Below, in pieces: positions 56,156 through 64,000 of a stretch of 64,000 nt of DNA (position 1 is its first letter; every line of letters begins with the position of its first letter). Where the stretch lies: positions 1,550,001-1,614,000 of the forward strand of contig OY723237.1 in assembly GCA_963210315.1 (NCBI GenBank), written 5' to 3'. Origin of the DNA: Rhynchopus euleeides. Its lineage: Eukaryota; Euglenozoa; Diplonemea; Diplonemida; Diplonemidae. Made by a program: the position numbers and the translations under genes. The notes under the pieces are model-generated. The model was not told the DNA's origin and searched no databases. It saw only the letters and a list, made by a program, of their open reading frames with translations.

Positions 56156-58153
56156 ATGTTGAACATCCAGCGAGGCGCCAGCTTTGGCCTCGGCACGCTT
56201 ACCCTGGCGCTCGTCGGGTGGTCGCTGTGTCTGCACCGCGCTACGCCCCAGGTGGTCCTCACCGTGACCCAAGACAACGTCAGCCCCAGCCACACCAGTA
56301 TCCTTAAGATTCCTGAAAGCGATGCCAGGGGCACTAACTCCGTGCAGGTCGAGGTTGCGGCCCTCAAAGCACAGGTTGCCGAGCTGTCTACGTCGCTCAA
56401 AAGCATGCAGGTCGCCCGGCTGCACGACAAATACACCGCGAGCGAACAGAAGCGCGTGCTGAAGGCTGCAGAGGAGGCGCAAATCATGGAGAGGATTGCC
56501 ACAGCCACCGAGAACAAGCAATTCAAGCTGGCTGCACAGCTCAACACCACGCTGGTGTTTGTTCGGGCGGAGCACCTTGCGCAGTACATGATTAAGGAGC
56601 GCCTTCTCGACGACATGCGGGCTCTGCTCTACCCAGGCTTCAAGGAGGGGCCCGACAACAGCACGACGTATGTCTCGCAGGATCTGCCGGACGACTTCGA
56701 CAATGTGGTGCCGATGCTGAAGACCATCCCGAAGACCCAGATGAATGGGAATGCATACGGGGTGTGGGCCTGGCGGAAGGGCGCAAATCACCTCGGGAAT
56801 TCCCTCATCGTCATCTCAGGGGACAAGGTGCGCAAGCAGACCGCCAACCTTCTCCTGAACCAGGGCTTCGTCCTGTGGAAGCGGCGCCTCCCCTGCCCAG
56901 GGAGGTGCCGCGAGCTTTTCTCCTACATTACGTACCTTGCGGATGACTCGAGTCCTGCGAAGCCCCTGCCGCAGACAGTGGCCTTCATCCACGGGCACAT
57001 CGTGGCATGGCATCAGCATGAGACGTTGCTGGAGACGATTTATGACAGCATCGATTGCTCCGAGAAGACGAAGGCCTACGTCCCGATGGGGCACCACGGC
57101 ATGCCTCTGAGCAATTTGAACTGGGGGAGGGGCGGCCGCTTCGCGCTCAACTACATCGACACGATGGGTGAGTTTGGGATCCCGAAGGGCATCAACTTCA
57201 CGAACTTCTGCTGCGCGCAGTTTGTGCTGACGAAGGATCTCATCAACCGGCACAGCATGGCCTACTACAAGACGTTCTTCGAGAAGAAGATGGAGCTGCG
57301 TATCGACGCCTACACAGCAGAGTACGCGTGGGGGTGGATGTTTGGTGACCCAGAGGAGCGGAACGCAACACGCGGCCCCCCCGAGGTCTGTGCAAAGAAG
57401 TACACCGCCGAGGCGCCCTTCGTCCGCACCTCGCGCAGCGGGCAGTGGACCAACCCTGCTGCGAGGCCACGCGTCACATTTGTGCTGGGCGGGCGGAGCC
57501 GCAATGATACAGCGAGCAGCGCTGTCGTCGATTCGCTGCTGAAGCACGCCCCGTCAGACACCAGCGTGTGGCAGCGCCACAAGTGCTTCTGGTGCAGCGC
57601 GCAGTGGAGGGGCGAGCACTGCTGTGGGTACACCAAGGGGTATCTGAGCTTCATCAACACATTCAAGAATGACGAGATCCGGCCCGAGTCAGACTACTAC
57701 GTGTTTCTCAAGGGGGCGGAGCCCTTCACAAAGCGGCAGGTGGATGGTATCATGGGCAAGGTGGACTGTGCACGGAAGGCACAGCGGTACACCCCCCTGC
57801 ACACAGAGCGGCATCTGCAGACCAGCCACGCTGCGGGGCACATGTGGCTCACCAACTTGACGGATCACACCTATGGTGTGGGCGAACCTCTGCGTGCCTT
57901 CAGCGGATCCGAGTTTGTGGTGCCCCACGAGGTGCTGGTCAACGCTGCGTTTAATCCTCTTCAGGTGACGTTTGAACACTTCCACATCGAATGCGGCGTC
58001 CGTCGCACTAATCCGGACACCCTCGATCATCACTGGCATTGGTTTATGGGTGAAGCGCCGACGATGGTGGATTGCCCCGCAGGATCCCCGGTCTGTGCGG
58101 CATGCAATGCGAATCCCAAGGCAGTACTCTTGGAGGCGAAAGACGCAGAATAG
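56156..58153 (+). CDS. Type II membrane DUF3431 protein, copy D (665 aa, N211)
   Basis: Same protein as copy B, with Asn211 (AAT at 56786-56788). The gene and its 3' region are near-identical to A-C up to about 58434, although the sequence beyond has clearly diverged. Confidence 0.85.
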   Translation: MLNIQRGASFGLGTLTLALVGWSLCLHRATPQVVLTVTQDNVSPSHTSILKIPESDARGTNSVQVEVAALKAQVAELSTSLKSMQVARLHDKYTASEQKRVLKAAEEAQIMERIATATENKQFKLAAQLNTTLVFVRAEHLAQYMIKERLLDDMRALLYPGFKEGPDNSTTYVSQDLPDDFDNVVPMLKTIPKTQMNGNAYGVWAWRKGANHLGNSLIVISGDKVRKQTANLLLNQGFVLWKRRLPCPGRCRELFSYITYLADDSSPAKPLPQTVAFIHGHIVAWHQHETLLETIYDSIDCSEKTKAYVPMGHHGMPLSNLNWGRGGRFALNYIDTMGEFGIPKGINFTNFCCAQFVLTKDLINRHSMAYYKTFFEKKMELRIDAYTAEYAWGWMFGDPEERNATRGPPEVCAKKYTAEAPFVRTSRSGQWTNPAARPRVTFVLGGRSRNDTASSAVVDSLLKHAPSDTSVWQRHKCFWCSAQWRGEHCCGYTKGYLSFINTFKNDEIRPESDYYVFLKGAEPFTKRQVDGIMGKVDCARKAQRYTPLHTERHLQTSHAAGHMWLTNLTDHTYGVGEPLRAFSGSEFVVPHEVLVNAAFNPLQVTFEHFHIECGVRRTNPDTLDHHWHWFMGEAPTMVDCPAGSPVCAACNANPKAVLLEAKDAE

Positions 58154-59979
58154 TCGAGCGACACCGATTCGGAGTGACTAAAATGCGGTGTTTGCGGGGG
58201 AATTGGGTTCTTCGCTCAGAAATGCTGTGCCAAGTGCGACTGCCATCTGCACTCCCCACTGTAACAAGGCTCCTGACAGTCAGGGAAACAGCAGCAGTCC
58301 ACCCTCTCCCCTTCACTCTTGACAAGGACTAACGTTGCAAGAAGGTGCTGGGATACTTGCTTTTCCATTCACTCTCGGCAATCAAACCCACCCCTCCCCC
58401 GAACAACGAGTGAAGGGATATCATTTCCGTGCTTCTTTCTACTTCTTTTTCAATACCCCCTCCCCCGTCGTAAGTAAAGACGTACGTAAAAGCTCATCTT
58501 TGTGCGATAATGCACCCGTTTGTATTTTTTCATCCGAACCCCTCGATGTGGGGTGGCAAAAAGTGCCGCGTGCCTTGTTTTGTAGTCCCGTGTTTCTTTG
58601 TGCTCTTCACCCACAGCACCCGGGACCGCTGGCATGTGGGTCGCCACCACCTTGCATCATCCCTTCCCATGAGCCAATCTTTTCGTTTGACCCCAATGCG
58701 CATGTTTTTTTGTGACAAACGCACCGTGCTCACGGAAGGCGTTCGGATCAAGAGAAGTTGCAGTCGTGGGATCAATGTTTTGTTCACCTACACTCCGCGC
58801 CCCAACGTGGAGGTGACCAGAAGGTTGCACAAACAAAACAAAAGAAACCCGGCAATTTTTTTTGTCCAAGCAAGCTTGCTTGTCACAGCGAAAGAGTCAG
58901 TGGGAGCGTACCCGCGAGCAGTGTGCTTTGAGAGAGCAACACAAAGCCACTTAATCGCAGCAACGCCCTTCACAGGGGCCACAACACACCGCCGCTCGTG
59001 CGCACAAACAAAACCCGGACTCTTTATGGTAGAACGAACGAAATGTTTCCGACGCTTTTCCCGCCAGCGAATTAAAGAGCATGCACCGGCAGATACCTCC
59101 GTGCAACACACAGGCCAGGAAGCATTGCTTGCGGCAGTGCGCCTGGGACACACCGCAGTGCTTGCGGGCATGCCTTGAGGGTGGTGGGCGGTGATCCCCG
59201 ACAAGCTTGGTCCAGGCATGCTTCGCAAATGTGAGAAACCTGCAGACAAACCTGCCTCTAAGATGAGGACCACTCGCATGCGCTGCGAAAAGATAGTTGC
59301 CGAACAAACCACAGCCACCTCTTTTCCCTCTTCCCTCTTCCGCGTGTTGTTGTGTGTCCATCGGGGAAGCAGCAGCACTGCCATGCATCTTCGACAGAAG
59401 CCAAACAACGTCTTGCCTAACAGCCCAACCAATACCCTCCCCTCCCCCACCACCCCACTGATCACGAGTGAGACGAGGGGGCCATCCTTGTGATGTGATT
59501 CCCTTGGACTTCTGTTTCAGTACCACCCGCCCCCCCCTCCCACTTCACTCTCGACAATCTCAGTCGTAGGAGTGTCGAGGAGCGTATCACAGTCGCCCGA
59601 TGCCTCGATTAGATCCCTCACAGGTCAAGTCGATAAGGGCCCGACTGGTCTAGCTGGCGGGCCGTGCTCCCGGTCACTGCATTGTGTACATGCCCATATC
59701 TCACCCATGTCACCCACCCTCTTGTGCATGCATTGTGAGAGATGGAAGACAACCGCTGTTGGTGCTCTGGAAATGCCACTGCAAATCTTCGAGGAATGAC
59801 GGGAAAAAAAAAGGGAGCCTCTGAAGAGAGAGTTCCACTAAACAGAAGACATGCCTCTGAAGGATTCAGTTGCCCCAAGCCTCGCAATTTTCATTCCTTC
59901 TTCTGCCGCTTCTCGAGAACACACATCGGTTCAACATTCCATATTTTCACATCTTCATTTTATTTGTCCCGACAGGTAA

Positions 59980-60009
59980 ATGAACCGAATCGTCCGTAGT
60001 GTAGGGCTT
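59980..60009 (+). repeat. 30-bp direct repeat (first copy)
   Basis: Begins ATGAACCGAATCGTCCG and is repeated exactly at 60124-60153, 144 bp downstream. It suggests a local tandem duplication or a recombination product; no element ends are visible at the copies. Confidence 0.85.
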
Positions 60010-60123
60010 GTGCCTTCTCTCGGCCATTCGTTTGCGATTACCATTGTCTACTCATCCTCGCCAAGAGAGGGGTGCGAATATTCTCGTTACGGGGACGGCC
60101 ACACTTAAATCACGCGAGAGAGG

Positions 60124-60153
60124 ATGAACCGAATCGTCCGTAGTGTAGGGCTT
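60124..60153 (+). repeat. 30-bp direct repeat (second copy)
   Basis: Exact copy of 59980-60009. The sequence after the shared part differs (CAGGAGCAGC here, GTGCCTTCTC at the first copy). Confidence 0.85.
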
Positions 60154-60638
60154 CAGGAGCAGCATGCCAGCGGCACGGCGTGAAGCCCTTGAGAAGGAGG
60201 GTTCGCACACTGCACATTTTACTCTTGTGTGCATATTACACGACACTTTCGGCGCCCTCGTGTCCCAGGAAGATTCATCATTATACATGAGAGTTCTTTG
60301 CTTAGATTTGGATTTATTCCCAAAAGGAAGAGGCATCACTAAATCACACTTGAACCGATTTGAACCAGTTCTGGCTGTGATCGCAGCGTCCCACTTTCTG
60401 CCCTCCCGCTTCGCAATTACCCACTCTCCCCTGAAAGAACCCTGAACGAAAAGAACAACTTCATGTCCCTTCACAGCCGTTGAGACGGACCTTTGGGACA
60501 TACCGCTCTCGATGGCAAAATCAGTTCGGAACTGCCTTGCTGCAGTTGTTGAGGGGCGTTGTGACTTGTGCCGCTACCTCAGAAGAGCGTGTTGACTCCC
60601 AAGCCCACGCCTCCCCCTGTACCGGTCTGCTGTTGGTG

Positions 60639-60681
60639 GAAAGAGGATCGACATTTTGTCTCTTCTCCCGGCAGCAGCAGG
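60639..60681 (+). repeat. Copy of the 10-kb unit border motif
   Basis: A 43-base match to the sequence that straddles each unit junction (34545-34587, 44308-44350, 54342-54384), containing GATCGACATTTTGTCTCTTC and GGCAGCAGCAGG. Here it is followed by unrelated DNA, so it marks either the original right edge of the amplified block or a recombination hotspot. Confidence 0.85.
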
Positions 60682-60683
60682 TC

Positions 60684-61505
60684 CCAGGTCATAGTCAGTG
60701 CTGGCGCGGGGTGGTCGTATTCGACCGGGAAAAAATTTGGGGGCCACCATTCGACCATTCGACCGACCCCATTCGACCGGGGGGCCGAATAGGTGAACCA
60801 TTCGACCGGGACAAAAAAAATCTGGGGAGGTACCAAAATTCTGGGGTGGGCCCGTACTCAACCTCAGGACGATGGACACAGCCCAGAAACTGTCCCCACA
60901 AGGAACAGATGCTCACTAACGTGGCCTCCGGCGGCTGGGGGGCTCCGCCCCCCAGACCCCCTGTGGACTCTCTCTGCATTCTCTGGACCTCGAAGGGTGA
61001 GGGTGTACCACGAGACAAGCACTCAAGCATGGGAACTAGGCTGGAAACTGGTTCAGTCGCTGAACTTAGAGCCTCGAGATGTGGGGACAGGCCACGGCGC
61101 CCAGTCCCCCCGTAATGCGGAGGGACTACGCGAACTGGGGGGCTGGAGACGGCACAAGAGCAGATGCAACTGTGTTACAATCTTGAGTTGGCGCTCCGTC
61201 AAGAACCACCCTTACAAAAAAAACTTCATCACAGAGGTGACAGAGCGCGCTGTGGGATCACCTCACCTCCCACACAGTGCCGGGTTCGGTTTGAATATCC
61301 AGCAGGTCCGGCCGGGACATGCTTCTGTCCAAGAGTTCTGAACCGAGTGCCCCTTCCCCCCCCTGCTTTTTTTTGTTTTCCAACAAAAGAAGAGGCAAAT
61401 TTTCTTACCTGTCACCCCCCCCACCCCCACCCCAACAACACAGAACAGGGGAACCAAAGAACGTTTTTGCAGACCATCACAGCCTAATTGCCCACACAGT
61501 ACAAC
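60684..61505 (+). other. Spacer with ATTCGACC repeats and a GNS copy
   Basis: No supported gene. Five copies of ATTCGACCG or close variants occur at 60718-60810, two of them followed by A-rich tracts (GAAAAAATTT, GACAAAAAAAATC). A GNS module is at 60914-60963; no inverted termini could be paired around it. From 61360 the sequence is pyrimidine-rich and then poly-C, similar to 24440-24550 upstream of gene 1 (TTTTCTTACCTGTCACCCCC shared). Confidence 0.5.
60914..60963 (+). repeat. GNS hairpin module
   Basis: Head GGAACAGATGCTCACTAACG with one change (CTAACG for CTACCG); full 9-base hairpin arms. Confidence 0.88.
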
Positions 61506-61810
61506 AACACAACCAGGGGATAAGATAGGTCTGGTTTTCCGGTTTTCAAAACCAGGGTTTCCCGGTTCCCGGTTTTCTGGGAAAAAAAAAAGGTCGGTCT
61601 CATTTTTGGCGGTTTTTTTTGTGACTTTGGGACAGTAAAACAGTCAGAAAAAACGCCATAAAAAAATAGAAAGTGACCCCATCGTGATCCGCACAGAGCC
61701 CAAATAGTCCAAAGAAGGCAGAGAAGCGGAGAAGAAAAAATGGACCTAGCGGGTGGCCCGGTGGGTGGTGATGCCCTCGTCATGCAGGTCTCTTCTGTTT
61801 TGAAGGTGCA

Positions 61811-61986
61811 CACATGGTGGACTCCAGCCACCATGTCTAAGAGGGAGTCTAAGACTGCAGTCTGTACTGGAGACGGGAGTCTATTTTCCAGCTAGTTTAC
61901 GCTCAGACTCCCGCTAGTTGAGACTCATGGGAGACACGGTGTACTCCAGCGGAGGTAGGGTAACCTCCGCTGGAGTTCACCGTGTC
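61811..61986. mobile_element. Fold-back relative of the 4130-6387 unit, nested in element 5
   Basis: 61933-61956 and 61963-61986 form 24-base inverted arms with one mismatch and a 6-base loop. The arms carry CACGGTGTACTCCAGCGG, one base different from the terminus of the 2.26-kb unit, and share its inner GGTAGGGTA. Just upstream are CATGGTGGACTCCAG, a palindromic variant of the same terminus, and GACTCCCGCTAG subterminal motifs. This looks like a minimal non-autonomous derivative of that family. Confidence 0.7.
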
Positions 61987-62425
61987 GTCTGCCTCTGTGC
62001 AGCGTCACTCGGTGCCATCGAATACATGGCGACAGCCCACCAACTCGAGACAGATCTGCTTGTCTGGAGGGCTGAGACGAGAACACGAACGACTTTCAAG
62101 CAGTCTTGAAGGTCGCCAAGCCTATTGGGGGCAACTAACAGATGAGATTTGTTTGTTGCCTGTCGTCACAGCTAGGTGCCCATCTCCTCGAAAACTCTCG
62201 TCTAGGCTCTACGTGGCGGAGATCTCGTGGACCCTTTGGCCATGACAAGGTCTGCCGTGCATCCACTCCACCCACAACGCACACCTGTCACGAGTGGTCG
62301 CTCCCACGTCCTCCTCCACCCTGAAGGTTGAACCCTCAAGGACCAGTGATCTCCTGCTGGCCGGGCTGCGATACAGTGAAGCCTTCCTACTTACAAGCGA
62401 ATCCAGACTGTAGGGAACAGATGTT

Positions 62426-62476
62426 CACTACCGTGGCCTCCGGCGGCTGGGGGGCTCCGCCCCCCAGACCCCCCTG
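62426..62476 (+). repeat. GNS hairpin module in element 5
   Basis: Consensus copy with GGAACAGATGTTCACTACCG head and full hairpin arms. Confidence 0.9.
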
Positions 62477-62623
62477 CGTAAAAACATTGCACCAGACCGG
62501 TTTTTTGGCCGAGAGTCCAAACTTTCAAAGCAGCTGCTGCGCCTGCCCCACCAAGCAGCCTCAGTACGACAGGACGCGCGCAGGCACTGGGCCCTCTCAG
62601 ATTCTGGGAGGGTTTGCGCGGGT

Positions 62624-62646
62624 CGCGCGCGCCGAAGGCGCGCGCG
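62624..62646 (+). repeat. GAA-loop hairpin in element 5
   Basis: Perfect 10-bp stem CGCGCGCGCC and GGCGCGCGCG around GAA, followed directly by AAAAATTTT. Confidence 0.87.
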
Positions 62647-62718
62647 AAAAATTTTCAAAACCAGAAAAACCGGAAAACGGCGCCAGAAAAAAAGTCTATC
62701 TTATACCCTGAACACAAC

Positions 62719-63417
62719 ACAGTCCGGAAAAAAACACTGGATTTCAGACACAACCTGCATAACGAGTGAACATAACGGGTGTTCTATTTCTATTGTTGTT
62801 CATGCCAATGTTGTCAGATGGGTGCAGCATCAAGGTCGAACGCCGCACACACACCCACACCAACAAAAAGCCCTACCAGCCTCGAAAATCTTACTTTTTT
62901 TTTCTTTTCCTTTTCAAAAAAAGCTTGATACGAGGGGGAACAGCTGGCAAGGCCGGACCGCCCACCCACCCCAGTGTTGTGAGCACAGTGCTGGTTGTGT
63001 CTGCTTGGGAACTGATCCCCCCAGGCTTCAAAAATTCTCGCCCCGTACCTGATGAGAGCAGCCGACAGGAGTACGTAGTACGGACTGCTCGAAACGTAGA
63101 CACAACCAGCAATGCTACTTGTATGGCGATGAGGCAACAGCCATCGTAGACACCAGGTGCACGAAAAGCCCCCCCTTCCCACGTGTGGCCTACAAACAAC
63201 CGCACGCAAATACGCTACTTTCTACAATCGAACCCCCCCCCCCCCTCTCTCTCTGGATCTCAGACACAGCCTGCATAACGAGTGAAGGGTGATCATTCTT
63301 GTGCTCCCTTCAAATTCGATTTCACTACCCCCCCCCCCTCTCTCTCACGACCACCATCGTACCCCACACACCACCACATTTTTAACCAGGGTGGCGAGCG
63401 CCAAGAGTGAGCGCGAG
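62719..63417 (+). other. Upstream region of the 3'-most gene
   Basis: CTGGATTTCAGACACAACCT at 62739 recurs as CTGGATCTCAGACACAGCCT at 63253, each followed by GCATAACGAGTGAA, a leader-like motif also seen after gene 2 (ACGAGTGAAGGGATATCATT at 27981). Poly-C and CT runs at 63227-63255 and 63328-63348 precede the coding region, and CACATTTTTAACCAG ending at 63389 is a plausible 3' splice site. A frame from 62766 begins with GTG and is not supported. Confidence 0.55.
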
Positions 63418-64000
63418 ATGGACCCCCAGCCCCCCGAGACCCAGGCAATGGGCAAGGCTGACCTGGCCGCCGCTGCGGAAGAGGAGGGCATCGAAGTCGA
63501 TGAGGGGATCGAGGTGGACGAGGGCATCGAAGTCGACGAGGGCATCGAGGTTGAGGATGACGGCGATGCAGGCAACTCCCTCCGCCTGGTGGGGGTGAAG
63601 CGCACCCGGGATGAAGCGGAGGCTGGCGAGGGGGCCACGGCAGACGCAGACGCCGACGCCCCCGCCGCCGCTGCCGTGCCACAGGGGGCTGAAGGCGTGC
63701 CACCCACCCCTGCGGTTGAGGACGAGCTGGACGAGGAAGAGGCTGCGATCCTTGCCGCGATGCCCACCACGCTGGCGTCAAAGCTCAACAAAAAGTCGGA
63801 GCGCATGGTGGGCGTGAAGTCCAAGAGCCTGACGTCGCTGCTCAACGCCTCCTCTGGCGAGGTGTCGTCGGAGCAGGCGCCTGAAGGGGTCAAAGCGGAG
63901 GATTCGCAGGTCAGCACCCTGAAGATCGAAGAGTCGACGCTCTCCTCTGGGGGTGAGCTGAAGGCGGATGGCAGCGTGACGGTGAAGGTTGACCCGGATC
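63418..64000 (+). CDS. Acidic protein with GIEVDE repeats, 5' part (194+ codons)
   Basis: An open frame from ATG at 63418 (context GCGCGAG before, G after) with no stop up to the window edge, so the gene continues. Residues 1-20 are MDPQPPETQAMGKADLAAAA. Then come four tandem GIEVDE hexapeptides (the last GIEVED), an acidic and alanine-rich low-complexity stretch with ADADADAPAAAA, and from about residue 120 a more ordered basic part (LASKLNKKSERMVGVKSKSL). Codons are strongly GC-ending, like the two genes of the 10-kb unit. There is no signal peptide or membrane segment in this part. I recognise no family. A 3' splice-like site 29 bases before the ATG leaves open an upstream exon. Confidence 0.75.
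   Translation, partial: MDPQPPETQAMGKADLAAAAEEEGIEVDEGIEVDEGIEVDEGIEVEDDGDAGNSLRLVGVKRTRDEAEAGEGATADADADAPAAAAVPQGAEGVPPTPAVEDELDEEEAAILAAMPTTLASKLNKKSERMVGVKSKSLTSLLNASSGEVSSEQAPEGVKAEDSQVSTLKIEESTLSSGGELKADGSVTVKVDPD

Larger units (their letters stand above)
54377..58434 (+). repeat. Segmental duplication unit D (left part only)
   Basis: Fourth copy, offset about +30,425 from A. Both genes are intact and gene 2 carries N211 as in B. Near-identity with A-C stops at about 58434, where A-C carry extra DNA that D lacks. Beyond this point D continues as a diverged relative without elements 3 and 4. Confidence 0.93.
58435..60683 (+). other. Diverged, element-free right part following unit D
   Basis: No supported gene. 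58435-59560 aligns with 28160-29810 and 30840-31085 but lacks the 118-bp insert, element 3, the gene 2 fragment and element 4, and differs by scattered substitutions. At 58855-59025 it has about 170 bp that A-C lack, bounded by the short direct repeat ACAAACAAAA. 59560-60280 looks unique. 60287-60356 and 60639-60681 match 34009-34079 and 34545-34587, the right end of the unit. It may therefore preserve an older form of the unit from before the transposon insertions. Confidence 0.6.
61514..62710. mobile_element. hAT-like non-autonomous element 5 (1,197 bp)
   Basis: Inverted termini CAGGGGATAAGATAG (61514-61528) and, on the right (62696-62710), the complement of CAGGGTATAAGATAG: 14 of 15 match. 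A perfect 8-base target duplication AACACAAC lies at 61506-61513 and 62711-62718. Inside are a stretch of GGTTTTCCGGTTTTC-type repeats next to both ends, relatives of the 4130-6387 unit (61811-61986), a GNS module (62426-62476), and a GAA-loop hairpin (62624-62646) 64 bp from the right end. No transposase frame is seen. Confidence 0.94.

Noticed and set aside
60684-61130. A hAT-like element around the GNS copy at 60914
   Set aside because: CAGTGCTGGCGCGG near 60697 has no inverted partner downstream; not supported.
62766-63149. Small protein with signal-like start (VLFLLLFMPML)
   Set aside because: Its first codon is GTG with no upstream ATG in frame, and the rest is low-complexity.

Overview
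The window looks like nuclear DNA of a unicellular eukaryote, most likely an alga or other protist. It has GC-rich protein-coding genes with a TATA-like box, consensus-like splice motifs, long poly-C tracts, satellite DNA and many hAT-type non-autonomous transposons. I see no bacterial operons, rRNA, tRNA or CRISPR array. The lineage cannot be named from the sequence alone.

Layout. (1) 1-3180 is a 31-bp minisatellite running in from outside the window. (2) 3181-6820 is mixed DNA holding a 2.26-kb unit bounded by 18-base inverted repeats (4130-6387) with an unrecognised 288-aa ORF; a 660-bp hAT-like element (4470-5129) is nested in it. (3) 6821-23952 is a very homogeneous tandem satellite: one 742-bp unit, then 21 units of exactly 762 bp, then a partial unit. 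It breaks off abruptly against (4). (4) 23953-58434 holds four tandem copies (A-D) of a unit of about 10 kb. Each copy carries the same two genes: a 104-aa secreted cysteine-rich protein, and a 665-aa type II membrane protein with a DUF3431 domain followed by a degenerate second copy of that domain. The rest of each unit is non-coding, duplicated, and full of hAT-like elements and a 138-bp array. (5) 58435-60683 is a diverged, transposon-free version of the right part of the unit. (6) 60684-63417 contains a 1.2-kb hAT-like element and AT-rich and poly-C leader DNA. (7) 63418-64000 is the start of a host gene with GIEVDE repeats that runs off the window.

The most unusual feature is a set of five hAT-like non-autonomous elements, four with clean target-site duplications. 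Their terminal inverted repeats differ from one another, yet all carry the same internal GC-hairpin module ('GNS' below). In four of them a short perfect hairpin with a GAA loop and an A/T tract lies 64-99 bp from the same end. Unoccupied sites inside the window, in other unit copies and in an internal paralogue, confirm two of the insertions and give their relative order.

How the genes may work together: the two genes sit head to tail about 640 bp apart, share an 82-bp leader sequence and are amplified as a cassette. This suggests selection for dosage or co-expression of a secreted cysteine-rich product and a Golgi-type, possibly glycosyltransferase-related, enzyme. That link is inference. 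The near-perfect identity of the 10-kb units and of the satellite also means that collapse or over-expansion in assembly must be kept in mind.
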